From Planctomycetota bacterium (GTDB taxonomy: Bacteria; Planctomycetota; Planctomycetia; Pirellulales; Pirellulaceae): a stretch of 64,000 nt of DNA. A program made the translations under genes and the position numbers. The notes below the pieces were generated by a model, which did no database searches, had not been told where the DNA came from, and saw only the letters and a list, made by a program, of their open reading frames with translations. The DNA lies in NCBI GenBank assembly GCA_014238905.1, contig JABAAE010000006.1:186001-250000 (forward strand), in the 5' to 3' direction. Shown piece by piece: positions 44,424-53,409 of the stretch. How positions within the stretch are numbered: the stretch's first letter is position 1; the number at the start of each line of letters is the position of its first letter.

Positions 44424-45224
44424 ATGACATCAATGAAAATGGGCTTTCTTGCATGGGTGGTTCTGTTGGGATGCGGGCATGAAACTTCGGCGCAGGAAGA
44501 AAAAGGCTCCATCGATCGGGAATTGCTGCAGCTCATCAGGGCACTCCGGGGCGAGGTAAATGCTCTTCGGCAAGAGGTGCGAGACCTAAAGGAGCATTTC
44601 GAAAATTCCGAAGTTCGTGGATCAACCGACAGCGTGCCTTCTAGAATAGCGCGACAGGGTGGTCCCGAAAAGCGAGGCACGAATCTCGATCGAGCAACCA
44701 TTAGTCGTGAGCAACAGGAGCGTATGCGGCGAACGGTGGAACGTAACGGTAGCGATCGGGAAAGAACCAGCGATCGGGAAAGAACCAGCGATCGGGAACG
44801 GGAAGATCTCCGACGGGACGAGTCCGATAATCGGGATTCAAATGTGCGACGGGAATCGACAAGAGATCGTAGTGCCACCCCCAGTCGAGGGCGACCGCGA
44901 GAGCAATCAGAAGCCGTTCGAAAAGACCGTGAAAAACCACGAGCCATCACTCCAGAGGGCAAGCGGTCGACCCGGGAGAGCGACGCCAAAAAAAGTTCTG
45001 AGAATCGCAGAACTGAACGCATTTTTGTTGCTTATGACAAGAACAAAGACAACAAAGTCAGCTTTGACGAATGGCTGAAAATGAAAGAAGGAAAAATGAC
45101 CGACGAACGCGTTTCACGGGAAAAGAAGTTGTTTAATGACGCCGACAAGGATAAAGATGACTCAATCACATGGAAAGAGTTTCTTGTCATGACAACTAAG
45201 AGGACAACCCAACGGGAAGATTAG
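44424..45224 (+). CDS. Exported EF-hand protein with an Arg/Glu repeat region
   Basis: Encodes 266 residues from the ATG at 44424, 9 bases after AAAGG; the ATG at 44418 is possible. A hydrophobic start (MGFLAWVVLLGCG) with LLGC could be a lipobox, though not a canonical one. A coiled-coil segment follows (LLQLIRALRGEVNALRQEVR). Residues about 75-190 are a charged low-complexity stretch of Arg, Glu, Asp and Ser, with a 6-residue SDRERT unit repeated. The C terminus has two calcium-binding EF-hands: DKNKDNKVSFDEW and DADKDKDDSITWKEF, each with acidic residues at the loop positions. It probably binds Ca2+ outside the cytoplasm. A strong terminator follows. Confidence 0.85.
   Translation: MTSMKMGFLAWVVLLGCGHETSAQEEKGSIDRELLQLIRALRGEVNALRQEVRDLKEHFENSEVRGSTDSVPSRIARQGGPEKRGTNLDRATISREQQERMRRTVERNGSDRERTSDRERTSDREREDLRRDESDNRDSNVRRESTRDRSATPSRGRPREQSEAVRKDREKPRAITPEGKRSTRESDAKKSSENRRTERIFVAYDKNKDNKVSFDEWLKMKEGKMTDERVSREKKLFNDADKDKDDSITWKEFLVMTTKRTTQRED
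44751..44796 (+). repeat. Tandem 18-bp repeat in the EF-hand gene
   Basis: Two full copies of an 18-base unit (AGCGATCGGGAAAGAACC) and a partial third copy. They keep the reading frame and code for repeated SDRERT. Confidence 0.85.
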
Positions 45225-45279
45225 AACGGGCATGTCAAAGGACGAAGCCGCCAACATCGCACAATCTTAACCAAGCTTC

Positions 45280-45305
45280 GCCCTGATAATTCAGGGCTTT
45301 TTTTT
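45280..45305 (+). terminator. Rho-independent terminator after the EF-hand gene
   Basis: Perfect 7-bp GCCCTGA/TCAGGGC stem (45280-45286 with 45291-45297), a TAAT loop and eight T residues at 45298-45305. Confidence 0.9.
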
Positions 45306-45336
45306 CGCCGCCAAGGTATTTTTCGCCGCCAAAGTA
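45301..45336. repeat. Short tandem repeat behind the terminator
   Basis: Two 18-base units, TTTTTCGCCGCCAAGGTA and TTTTTCGCCGCCAAAGTA (45301-45318 and 45319-45336), differing at one base. The first overlaps the terminator T tract. Confidence 0.75.
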
Positions 45337-45501
45337 TGATGGACGCCGTTTTGGCTCGAACACCCAATATTTCAATTCCAACGAGTTCCGGGATTCAATA
45401 GAATCACCGCGATTGAACAACCGGTTCGCTACGTTACAAAGGAAAACAGATTGAACCTACTGACCACGAATCGGCTCAACCGGGAAGCTTTTCACTTCGG
45501 G

Positions 45502-45918
45502 CTAGACAGTCCTCTGCAACCAGTTGGGAAGTCGAATTGGCTTACCTGAATTATCAATACTGGCGATCGTCGAATTTCCAGACGCCAGAATCTCGTTTGA
45601 TTTTTTCAATTCATATTGATGCTCGATACGGGCCCCTTTCGAGCGGGTGATACTCGTGAAAAGCGTCAAAACATCGTCATAATCGCCCGGCCTTAGATAC
45701 TTAATTTGTAGATCGGTAACCACCAGTATGACGCCAGAATCTTCCAGGTCTTTATAAGAAATCCCATTGGCCCGGAGCAATTCAACGCGTCCCATTTCAA
45801 AATAATTAAGGTAATTGGCATGATGTAAACGCCTTTGTCCATCGGTTTCCTGATAACGAACACGGATCTCGATACTATTTTCAAATATCGATATTGTTTT
45901 CGGATTGACGAGTGCCAT
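45502..45918 (-). CDS. Acyl-CoA thioesterase, 4-hydroxybenzoyl-CoA thioesterase fold
   Basis: Encodes 138 residues from the ATG at 45918, which has AAGGA 6 bases before it; the extension to 45963 is not needed. The active-site motif of the YbgC type is visible as RYQETDGQRRLHHANYLNYF. Here the canonical catalytic Asp (YxDTD) appears as ETDGQ, with D and H nearby. The rest (DLQIKYLRPGDYDDVLTLFT) matches hotdog-fold thioesterases. It would hydrolyse an acyl-CoA, with substrate unknown. The double-ACT gene is divergent from it. Confidence 0.88.
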   Translation of the reverse strand: MALVNPKTISIFENSIEIRVRYQETDGQRRLHHANYLNYFEMGRVELLRANGISYKDLEDSGVILVVTDLQIKYLRPGDYDDVLTLFTSITRSKGARIEHQYELKKSNEILASGNSTIASIDNSGKPIRLPNWLQRTV

Positions 45919-46002
45919 TTTTTTCCTTAAGTTCCCGAGAATTTCAAATTTGCTGCAGACCACAATCCATATTATCCCGATTCAAAATACGGCAATAGTA
46001 GC

Positions 46003-46512
46003 ATGAGCGACCAGAGTAGCAGCGAGGGCATGGGTTCAGGAACCGAATTCGATACCATGCGCGGCAGAGATTACCCTACGATTCGCCAGTTTACCGTATT
46101 CATGGAGAATCGCGTCGGCCAACTACTTAATATTATTCGGCGTTTCGAAGGCAGTCGGATCAGGATCGTTGCGGTCAATATCAACGATGCCACGGAATGT
46201 TGCATCGTCCGATTTTTACTGAGCGACCCGGAAAGAGGAAGAGAAATTCTGGAGAGAGCTGGCTTGGCAATGGTCGAAAGTGACCTGATTGGAATTCAGT
46301 TACCCGAGGAATCACAGCCCTTATTAAGGGTCTGCACAGCCCTGCTACAGGCTGAAGTCAATATTATTCAGGCAATTCCCCTGATGACACATCCCCATGG
46401 ATCCAATGCCGTGGCCTTGATGGTCGATGATCTCGACATGGCGCACGATACGCTAAACCGCAAGGGTTTTGTCTTTTTGAACGAAGATGATTTGGCGTCC
46501 GACGACGAGTGA
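46003..46512 (+). CDS. Protein with two ACT domains
   Basis: Encodes 169 residues. After a polar N terminus of about 22 residues, the first ACT-like unit is FTVFMENRVGQLLNIIRRFE to LLSDPERGREILERAG, and the second RVCTALLQAEVNIIQAIPLM to LDMAHDTLNRKGFVFL. ACT domains bind amino acids and control enzymes allosterically; a protein with only two of them may be a stand-alone regulatory subunit, as in acetolactate synthase partners or uncharacterised planctomycete homologues. No target gene is adjacent. It starts about 85 bases from the divergent thioesterase gene. Confidence 0.82.
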   Translation: MSDQSSSEGMGSGTEFDTMRGRDYPTIRQFTVFMENRVGQLLNIIRRFEGSRIRIVAVNINDATECCIVRFLLSDPERGREILERAGLAMVESDLIGIQLPEESQPLLRVCTALLQAEVNIIQAIPLMTHPHGSNAVALMVDDLDMAHDTLNRKGFVFLNEDDLASDDE

Positions 46513-46670
46513 GAACACCTTGTGAAATGGCATGTTCTTCAACACCCAACCCTTTTCTGAATAGATATGATGTTCCAACATTCTTGACGGAACGGCCAGT
46601 TATGCGAAACTGGCGTTAAAGTGTTGAGTTTAAACCTATCTTCTGATCTTTTCATCCAGTAATTTTGCTC

Positions 46671-47372
46671 ATGCCGATTCGAGTCACTTGTCCAGGCTGT
46701 CTGAAAAAATTTCAGGTCAGTGAACAATTCGCGGGCAAACAAGGGCCTTGCCCTTCCTGCAAAAAAGAAATCACGATACCAGATCCTAAAAAAGATAAGG
46801 TAGTCGTCCATGCGCCGGAAGTTGGCCCAAAAGACTCCATTGGCCAAAGTGTGTTGAAACCGTTGGCACGAACAGAGTCTACATTTTCTACTATTCAGAT
46901 TCTTCTGATCATTGCTGCTGTAGTGATCTATTTGATTGTGGCATTGGGGATCCGGATAGCAACAGGCGCCAATGTTGAAAATCCATTGGAATACCCAATT
47001 GCGATATTGGCTTTTGGTGCAGTCATGTTGGGTCCACCGATGGCGTTAGCCGGTTATTTTTTCTTGAAGAATGAAGAATTGGGAAGCTTTCGAGGAAAAG
47101 AACTCTGGATTCGGGTTACAGCTTGCGGCTTATTATTCGCCGTATTGTGGCTGGCACCGTTTTTGACAACGTTTGCTTTTCAAAACAAGTACACAACGGT
47201 ACCACTTGTGTTGGCGGTATCGATCATGTTTGGAATCGGCGGGGTGGTTGCGGCAGGCAGTTTTGAGCTCGACTACCTGATGGGACTCGTTCTCTTTGGA
47301 CTTTATTTTGGGACGTGTGTTTTGATGAGAATTATTGTCAATGCTCAGGCGTTACCGTTAGAGCCTTCCTAA
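46671..47372 (+). CDS. Zinc-ribbon membrane protein
   Basis: Encodes 233 residues from the ATG at 46671 (MPIRVTCPGC); a TTG at 46665 is an alternative. A four-cysteine zinc ribbon (CPGC and CPSC, about 20 residues apart) is followed by a linker and about six transmembrane segments (LLIIAAVVIYLIVALG, LLFAVLWLAPFLTTFAF and others). Proteins starting with a short zinc ribbon of the type CPxC are frequent in planctomycetes. I recognise no enzyme activity. The HD-domain gene starts 21 bases downstream, so the two may be an operon. Confidence 0.78.
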   Translation: MPIRVTCPGCLKKFQVSEQFAGKQGPCPSCKKEITIPDPKKDKVVVHAPEVGPKDSIGQSVLKPLARTESTFSTIQILLIIAAVVIYLIVALGIRIATGANVENPLEYPIAILAFGAVMLGPPMALAGYFFLKNEELGSFRGKELWIRVTACGLLFAVLWLAPFLTTFAFQNKYTTVPLVLAVSIMFGIGGVVAAGSFELDYLMGLVLFGLYFGTCVLMRIIVNAQALPLEPS

Positions 47373-47393
47373 TAGCGAAGCGGTGGTGCAGCG

Positions 47394-48725
47394 ATGAATT
47401 CCATTCAGGACATTCCAGAATTACAAAACCTGCACTCTCTCCAGAATGTCGTTCGAATTCCGCGCGAGATTGACGTTCCTATTACAAAGCGTGTCAAAAA
47501 GCTGATGGACACCCCCGAGTTTCGGCGGTTAGCTCGCATCAGTCAGTTGGGTTTAGTTTCCCTAGTTTATCCCGCCGCCAACCACACTCGATTTGAACAT
47601 TCGCTTGGAGTTTATCGCCTGGCATTGCTTTATTTGCGACAGCTTTCCAGATTTGACAGATTCCACGAACTTGTCACCGCTGAGGATGCAGAGATATTAA
47701 TCGTGGCAGCTCTGCTCCACGATCTTGGTCATTGGCCATTTTGCCATCCCATTGAAGACATGCACCTGACCAATGTTCCGGAGCACGAGCTCTTCGCCAA
47801 TAGTTTTTTGCTTGAAGGAGAAGTTGCCAATTGCCTCAGAGACGATTGGGGCATTAATCCTCGAGATGTCGTGACCCTGTTGTCCGGTAAACCCAAGTCG
47901 AAATCGAAGATGCTCTTGCAGAGCATTCTATCCGGCCCGTTGGACATTGACAAAATGGATTATTTGCAGCGTGATTCTTTGCATGCTGGAGTCCCTTATG
48001 GCCGAAATTTTGATCAGCAAAGGCTAATGGGCTCACTCTGCATGAACGTCGAAGGTAATCGCTTGGCAATCACTGAAAAAGGGAAAACGGCTGCAGAGAT
48101 GATGGTTTTTGCGCGATACATCATGTTTAGCGAAGTCTACTGGCACCATGCTGTTCGAAGCGCCACAGCAATGCTGCAGCGTGCTTTTTATCACTGCTAT
48201 CCAAACATGGATTTGAATATTCTGTTTCGAACGGATGAATCCCGCTTTGTTGAATCGATGTTTAAACAAACAAAGGCTGAATCGATTGGCGAGCTTTGGG
48301 ACGGTTTATTCGGTGATTCTAGACTGCTTTACAAACGGCTCTTTGAAGTCGGCTTCCTCGATACTCCGGAGCTATATGAACGGTTGGCACATAAAGGATA
48401 TTCATACCTTGCAAAGTGCTCGGAACGATTTGCTTTGGAGCTGAGTCACCTAACAGGCATTCGGGTTGCGCCCTATCAAGTCCTGATTGACGCACCTCCC
48501 AGTGGTCACGAAACGCAATTTCTAGTCGACATCATCTCGGCGAAGACCGAAAAGACTGCCCAGCTCCATGAGCGGTCGCCCATTGTAAACTCAATTGCCA
48601 GCAAATCGTTTGATGCTCAGGTCAAAAGGGTGCGAGTTTTTGTCCATCCGTCGCTCAGAGATCGGGTTCTTTCCAGCGTCAATGTGAAAAGTCTAATTGA
48701 AATCGCAACGACTGTGGCAACTTAG
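47394..48725 (+). CDS. HD-domain phosphohydrolase, dGTPase-like
   Basis: Encodes 443 residues. The metal site of the HD superfamily is complete: H in TRFEHSLGVYRLA near residue 68, the HD pair in AALLHDLGHWPFCH near residue 109, and later D in LDIDKMDYLQRDS near residue 186. The order and spacing fit SAMHD1/YdhJ-like dNTP triphosphohydrolases or related nucleotide hydrolases. The C-terminal 100 residues are unlike Dgt. It probably hydrolyses nucleotides using two metals; substrate not determinable. It follows the zinc-ribbon gene closely. Confidence 0.9.
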   Translation: MNSIQDIPELQNLHSLQNVVRIPREIDVPITKRVKKLMDTPEFRRLARISQLGLVSLVYPAANHTRFEHSLGVYRLALLYLRQLSRFDRFHELVTAEDAEILIVAALLHDLGHWPFCHPIEDMHLTNVPEHELFANSFLLEGEVANCLRDDWGINPRDVVTLLSGKPKSKSKMLLQSILSGPLDIDKMDYLQRDSLHAGVPYGRNFDQQRLMGSLCMNVEGNRLAITEKGKTAAEMMVFARYIMFSEVYWHHAVRSATAMLQRAFYHCYPNMDLNILFRTDESRFVESMFKQTKAESIGELWDGLFGDSRLLYKRLFEVGFLDTPELYERLAHKGYSYLAKCSERFALELSHLTGIRVAPYQVLIDAPPSGHETQFLVDIISAKTEKTAQLHERSPIVNSIASKSFDAQVKRVRVFVHPSLRDRVLSSVNVKSLIEIATTVAT

Positions 48726-49058
48726 CGGGATCATTGAACTGGCTTGATCACCCGAACGGATTTATTGGCCAATTCACCCGGCCAAGCCATCACCACCCCA
48801 TTAGATGTAGACTTGCGTTTTGTGACAAATTCAGCGGCGTTTACCCTGTGTTTCCCTCCATTTGGATTGGATCAGTCAGTTTCATTTTTATACTGGTTTT
48901 CTTACTATAATTGGATCATCCTACTTTCGGATTTTCTAACACAGATCCTGGTGGCAGGTTGAACGACTCCATCGAGAAATCCACCTGAGTCGTCGTTTCA
49001 TGATCCGTTCTTGAGACTCTTGGTATCCGGACAAGCCGATCTATTGGAGAAAGATAAC
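48726..49058. other. Intergenic region, nothing seen
   Basis: About 330 bases. A plus-strand frame at 48744-48962 has a hydrophobic stretch but no start context or family; I regard it as chance. GGAG about 10 bases before 49059 is the ribosome binding site of the next gene. Confidence 0.4.
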
Positions 49059-49373
49059 GTGGCAAAAAATTTGAAAGCGTTAATGATGAGTAAATCCGAG
49101 GCGATTCGAAATTGCAAAAACAAAAATCCATCGATGGGTCCCAAGAGAATTGCGTTAACGCTTAACAACCAGGGTTATCAAGTCACCGCCCAATTTGTCA
49201 GCAGGGTTCTTTCTAGCGATCGCCGAAAAATCCGAGGAACCAACGGCAACCATGCAGACCAGAATGTGTCGGTTGTGGACCTTCGGATAGCGAAGAAACT
49301 GGTCCAGCGTTTAGGCGGCATTGACAATGCAAGGATGGCAATGGGTGCTTACACCGAACTGTTATCGAAGTGA
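49059..49373 (+). CDS. Small helix-rich protein, probable nucleic-acid binder
   Basis: Encodes 104 residues from a GTG at 49059, which has TTGGAGAAAG upstream; the frame extends to 49011 without a better start. The sequence KSEAIRNCKNKNPSMGPKRI followed by ALTLNNQGYQVTAQFVSRVL matches a pattern seen in small planctomycete proteins, a winged-helix-like unit where a helix-turn-helix is followed by a basic patch (SSDRRKIRG). The C terminus is a helix (KKLVQRLGGIDNARMAMGAYTELL). It may bind DNA; no partner is adjacent. Confidence 0.75.
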   Translation: MAKNLKALMMSKSEAIRNCKNKNPSMGPKRIALTLNNQGYQVTAQFVSRVLSSDRRKIRGTNGNHADQNVSVVDLRIAKKLVQRLGGIDNARMAMGAYTELLSK

Positions 49374-49535
49374 CTGTTCTGGAATCTGATTTGACTTAAC
49401 CGCAGATTAGGCAACCGGTTGGAGCAAACAGGATAACGACCAATCTGATTCGACATAAGGATAAAATCTGTCCCCTGACGGGGTGAATATCAAGGTCAGT
49501 TTCGGCGAGTTGATTCGGCATTGTTGCTGAAATAT

Positions 49536-50162
49536 CTACTGCGACGTTTTTTCATAGACTGCTTGCATCAAGCTCTCGACATCCTTAAATTTCTTTCGGG
49601 ATGCCATGGCGGAGTCAATTAATTCTTTCGCATCGGCTTCGTTATGGCCCAACGAACAAAGCAACTGCAACACCTCGTCAGCCAAGTTTAAATCCACAGG
49701 AGAACTATCGTCGCCTGGAAGAGATTTTATAAACAAAGCAAATTTGGGCATTTTCCTTCGCAACTTGGCAATGATCCGCTCGGCAGTCGCGGGCCCTATT
49801 CCAGGTAAAGTAGACAAGCCTTTTGCGTCCTGACGTTCAATCAATGTCGCGACTTCCTGAACGGGTCGGATCATAGCCCGCAGGGCTTTTTTTACTCCCA
49901 CACCGTCTACCGAACAGAAGTATTCAAAAAACTCTCTTTCAATTTCAGTTTTGAAACCAACCAACCTGGGAATCAACCGACTCCCCTGCGGATTACCCTC
50001 TATGTAATGGATCGTATGCAAAGTAGTCAAACTGCCGACGTCCGCCTGTATCTGCCGCCTCGTAAAATCCGGAATAAGCACTTCGTATTCAAACGGTTCA
50101 GCTTCGATAAATGCCGCGTCTGTTTTCAGGATTTTTAATAACCCGACTATTTTTGAAATCAT
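49536..50162 (-). CDS. ruvA: Holliday junction branch migration protein RuvA
   Basis: Encodes 208 residues, normal. It starts with the OB-fold domain (MISKIVGLLKILKTD) at the ATG at 50162, overlapping the ruvC stop by four bases (ATGA). The central helix-hairpin-helix motifs include FCSVDGVGVKKALRAM and STLPGIGPATAERIIAKL. The C-terminal domain III (LCSLGHNEADAKELIDSAM) contacts RuvB, whose gene is not in view. RuvA binds the junction and targets RuvB to it. Confidence 0.95.
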   Translation of the reverse strand: MISKIVGLLKILKTDAAFIEAEPFEYEVLIPDFTRRQIQADVGSLTTLHTIHYIEGNPQGSRLIPRLVGFKTEIEREFFEYFCSVDGVGVKKALRAMIRPVQEVATLIERQDAKGLSTLPGIGPATAERIIAKLRRKMPKFALFIKSLPGDDSSPVDLNLADEVLQLLCSLGHNEADAKELIDSAMASRKKFKDVESLMQAVYEKTSQ

Positions 50163-50671
50163 AAATTCGCAATATCTTGGGGATGGTCTGTTTGAAGATG
50201 ATGGCCATGACAAATCGCGATTGCCAAGGCATCCGCGACATCAGGAGGTTCCGGAACCGCATCCAGCTTCAGGTGACGACAGACGGCTGTTTGCATCTGA
50301 GATTTTGATGCCCGCCCATTTCCAGTCATGACTCTCTTGACCTTGGTTGCCGCGTAGGTTGTCACTGGAATCCCTGATTTTCGAGCCGCCAGAAGAATCA
50401 CGCCCCGGGCATGCCCCATGATAATGGCAGTCTTCGGACGTTCGTAATGACTATACAAGTCCTCGACCGCCATAAAAGACGGCTTCAAACTTTCGACGAC
50501 GTCGACGACTCCCTCATAGAGCTCCTCCAACCTTGACTCCATAGGCTGATTCCGTCCGATGCGTATAACACCTGCCTCGATAATCCGGTTGGAAACGGCA
50601 GTCAAGACGCCGTACCCGGTGATATTAAGTCCCGGGTCGATTCCTAAGATTTTCTCCTGACTTTCAATCAT
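50159..50671 (-). CDS. ruvC: Crossover junction endodeoxyribonuclease RuvC
   Basis: Encodes 170 residues, normal. It resolves Holliday junctions as a dimer. The RNase H-like acidic residues are present: D11 in ILGIDPGLNITGYG, a Glu in FMAVEDLYSHYERPKTA and the C-terminal pair in PPDVADALAIAICH. The 3' end overlaps ruvA by ATGA, a typical ruvC-ruvA junction, so both belong to one operon. The glycosyltransferase gene upstream ends 18 bases before it. Confidence 0.96.
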   Translation of the reverse strand: MIESQEKILGIDPGLNITGYGVLTAVSNRIIEAGVIRIGRNQPMESRLEELYEGVVDVVESLKPSFMAVEDLYSHYERPKTAIIMGHARGVILLAARKSGIPVTTYAATKVKRVMTGNGRASKSQMQTAVCRHLKLDAVPEPPDVADALAIAICHGHHLQTDHPQDIANL

Positions 50672-50689
50672 GTCTCGGTTTTCGTCAAA

Positions 50690-52624
50690 TCAACGTCTCG
50701 TTCTTGAATCCGCACTCGGTAATACATTCTTGGAAGCCGATCTTTTTTGCTTGGTGTTTATCTCGTCAACCTGATCGGACAAGGCTGGATTAATCTCCTC
50801 AAATCGTTGATTGGCCTGGGAATCAAGTTGCTTAGCTGAATCACACACCAAGACCAATTCATCTTCCTTGAGGAAATAGTTGGTTCTTTCCAAAACCGTC
50901 ACTTGTCTTCCCAGGCTGGACTCTATCTTCGGAATTAAAGAAGAGAGTGTAATCACCTGACCATTCTTTTCAGTAAGAAACGGCACGACCCCTGGTCTGA
51001 CCTTCGCCCGCCACGCTTTCTCCCTTTCGAACAGATCAACTTTCGATAGTGAATCGTTCAGTTCGAAAACGGTGCGATCGCCATAGAATACCCAAGTCGG
51101 TTCAAGGCATCCGTAGGCGCCAAGAACCCGTTTGCTACCGGATTTTGTAGCCACTGAAAGCAAGCGATCATATTCTTGCCGCTGGCTCACTTGCTGCAGA
51201 ATCACTGTGAAGAAGAGCAAAGACAGAACAGCTGCACCAATCAATAGTGAATGGACGGCATGAACCCGGTATTGACGACTTCGCCAGAATCGATACGCAA
51301 CCATACCTGTCAGGATTGGCACGATTCCAATCACAGCGGCAACTGGCGGAATAACCGACCCGGTAAATCCGACTGTTCCAATTGCAATTCCAATGGTCAA
51401 TCCTGAAAGGGACAACACCGCAAACGAAAGCTTTGGAAGCCAGTCCGGTATTTCCAATCGGGCCGTACTCCATTGATGCAAATGGTATCCTACAAGCAAG
51501 GCAAGAGCCGGATAACAGGGCGTGACGTAACTTGGCAGTTTGGTTTGCACCAGTGTAAAGACACCAACCTGAACACCTACCCAACACATTAGTAACACCA
51601 GCGGGGGCGAATCAAATGCCCGATACCTGAAAAGTGATACGACGACCGGTAAAGCAAAAACCGACCATGGAAAAAAGCCGATACACATTATCAACGGATA
51701 ATAGAATATATTTCCGGAATGGTTTTCAAAGGAAGTGGTCGACCGGCCCAAATGCTCTTTTAGAAAAAAGGTGGAAAGAAAATCTCCGTCGGTTTTCACC
51801 CCCACCAGAAAATACCAAGGCCCGGCGACCAACAAGATAGTCGCTACAGCCGTCAGCAATCGCATCGATAGACAGGTCTTCAAAAAGTGGATCGGACCGA
51901 AAACTCGACGAATCGAAACCAACGTCAGAACAAATCGATTCCAGATGCCCTGCTCGTTGCGTTGTTCGGGCGAGAGTTGTCCCGGGAGTCGCACAATCAA
52001 AAGGTATAGCCCAATGATGGCGGTTGGCATCAGGAAGCCGATCGGGCCCTTTGCTAATACCCCCAGCGCCATTACGCCGTACATTAAAACGATCAGCCAA
52101 AATCGAGTTGGGAAAAAGTTCGCTGGAATGTTCCGCAGGGCCTCATTGCCCGTCCCGTTTGCGGGATAGGTTTCCCGAACAAAAAGAGCTAAAGCCAACG
52201 TGCTGAAAAAAATCAAAATTGAATCCGGAGTCGCCGCTCGAGCTGCTACGTCAAACATCAGACTGGTAGCCAAAATCATGGCCGCTAGTATGCCAACCTT
52301 CCTTGAAAAAAGTCGACAACCAATAAAGTACGTCAGACAAACGGTCCCTACGGCAAGCAGTGCGCACCAAAACCGAGCGGCAAATTCACCGATCCCAAAA
52401 ACCTGGTAAGCAGAAATAATCAGCCAGTAAAGAAGAACGGGTTTGGCATCTCTTATTTCATCGTTGAAGATCGGCACAATGAAATCATTTCGTTGAAGCA
52501 TTTCTTTTGCACAACCCGCATTGCGAGGCTCATCACGATCCCATAATTTTGGACCGCCCAAATTGATGAAAAACAGACAAACAGCGGCCGACGCAATAAG
52601 GATAATTTCTCGGATTCGGCTCAT
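50690..52624 (-). CDS. ArnT-like glycosyltransferase, GT-C fold
   Basis: Encodes 644 residues. The family's first extracellular loop with the catalytic acidic motif is WDRDEPRNAG (D28-R-D-E), followed by AKPVLLYWLIISAYQVFGIG. There are about 11 to 13 transmembrane segments and a soluble C-terminal domain of about 130 residues. Proteins of this type use polyprenyl-phosphate sugars to decorate lipid A (ArnT) or proteins (PMT, GT39). The acceptor here is unknown. The C terminus ends in a basic tail (KQKRSASKNVLPSADSRTRR). It precedes ruvC on the same strand. Confidence 0.9.
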   Translation of the reverse strand: MSRIREIILIASAAVCLFFINLGGPKLWDRDEPRNAGCAKEMLQRNDFIVPIFNDEIRDAKPVLLYWLIISAYQVFGIGEFAARFWCALLAVGTVCLTYFIGCRLFSRKVGILAAMILATSLMFDVAARAATPDSILIFFSTLALALFVRETYPANGTGNEALRNIPANFFPTRFWLIVLMYGVMALGVLAKGPIGFLMPTAIIGLYLLIVRLPGQLSPEQRNEQGIWNRFVLTLVSIRRVFGPIHFLKTCLSMRLLTAVATILLVAGPWYFLVGVKTDGDFLSTFFLKEHLGRSTTSFENHSGNIFYYPLIMCIGFFPWSVFALPVVVSLFRYRAFDSPPLVLLMCWVGVQVGVFTLVQTKLPSYVTPCYPALALLVGYHLHQWSTARLEIPDWLPKLSFAVLSLSGLTIGIAIGTVGFTGSVIPPVAAVIGIVPILTGMVAYRFWRSRQYRVHAVHSLLIGAAVLSLLFFTVILQQVSQRQEYDRLLSVATKSGSKRVLGAYGCLEPTWVFYGDRTVFELNDSLSKVDLFEREKAWRAKVRPGVVPFLTEKNGQVITLSSLIPKIESSLGRQVTVLERTNYFLKEDELVLVCDSAKQLDSQANQRFEEINPALSDQVDEINTKQKRSASKNVLPSADSRTRR

Positions 52625-53409
52625 TTTCGAACAGTAAAATCAACGGGAAGAATCTTGGCAGAGTTTAAATTAAATAGATACAATCGCCTACATCAAATGA
52701 TGTACTTGGATTATCGTGTTGATCCAACCTGAGCAGGCTCACCGAATTCGGGCAGGGCAAATCACTAAAGGTGTCATTCGATTTGCTCGGGAATGAGCAA
52801 AACAGCTGAAAACCAGACCCTTTTGAAGTTATTTCAAACCCACAAGATGGCGGATTTAGCTGGCAATTATTCAAATACGAATCACCAGCTTCAGGTACCG
52901 ATTCCTGCCGTAATAAAGACTCTCAAGCAGTTGGTCAGAGGGTTGCCAACACCACAATAAAAAACCGAAGCCAGCGGCGAGCATGTGGCTTCGGTTCAAT
53001 GATCCAATCGTTGGATCTTATTTGGATTGAGTAATTCGCCACTTTGAATGGAATGACTTGGACAAGAAAGACGTTGTACCAAACTCGTTCTCTGCGGCGA
53101 ATGATTGAATTTAGGTCATGGTGACCGGCGGGCAACCAAAACAAATAATTTTCACCGGGATTGTTCAGTAAATCTAATTTCCAGTTTTGAACTGTTTTTT
53201 TCTGGAGAAGGCTATCAGAATTGATCTTACAATTGAATCAACCCGCACAAAAGACTGCCGATCCAACCCGCTTGTTTCTCTTAGGGATGATCCTCTGTCC
53301 GACGATTGATTCGCTCATCTACTAAATAGACCTTTGGCTAACTTTCCTGCTGGATTTCCAATAACAATCGAACTGGTCTCAGCGGCGAAAACAATCGATC
53401 GATGCACCC
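52625..53409. other. Long intergenic region with an orphan terminator
   Basis: About 785 bases. The minus strand carries a strong terminator at 52959-52996, but I see no gene that ends there: the frame 52935-53144 crosses it. A 26-codon minus-strand frame near 53310 is weak. Perfect inverted repeat GATCCAA-TCG-TTGGATC at 53001-53017. A small RNA or a long 3' end of the TauE-like gene could explain the terminator. Confidence 0.5.
52959..52996 (-). terminator. Orphan rho-independent terminator
   Basis: Perfect 11-bp stem (52963-52973 with 52986-52996), a 12-base loop and an A-rich stretch at 52959-52964 that is a T tract on the minus strand. The nearest minus-strand gene upstream ends at 53410. 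Confidence 0.85.

Noticed and set aside
48744..48962. Hydrophobic 72-residue frame ending in TGA, in frame with the small helix-rich gene
   Set aside because: Considered as a third read-through case, but there is no cysteine context, no homologous motif around the TGA and a good ribosome binding site at 49059.
52935..53144. 69-residue minus-strand frame
   Set aside because: Crosses the strong terminator hairpin, so it is unlikely to be translated as a whole.
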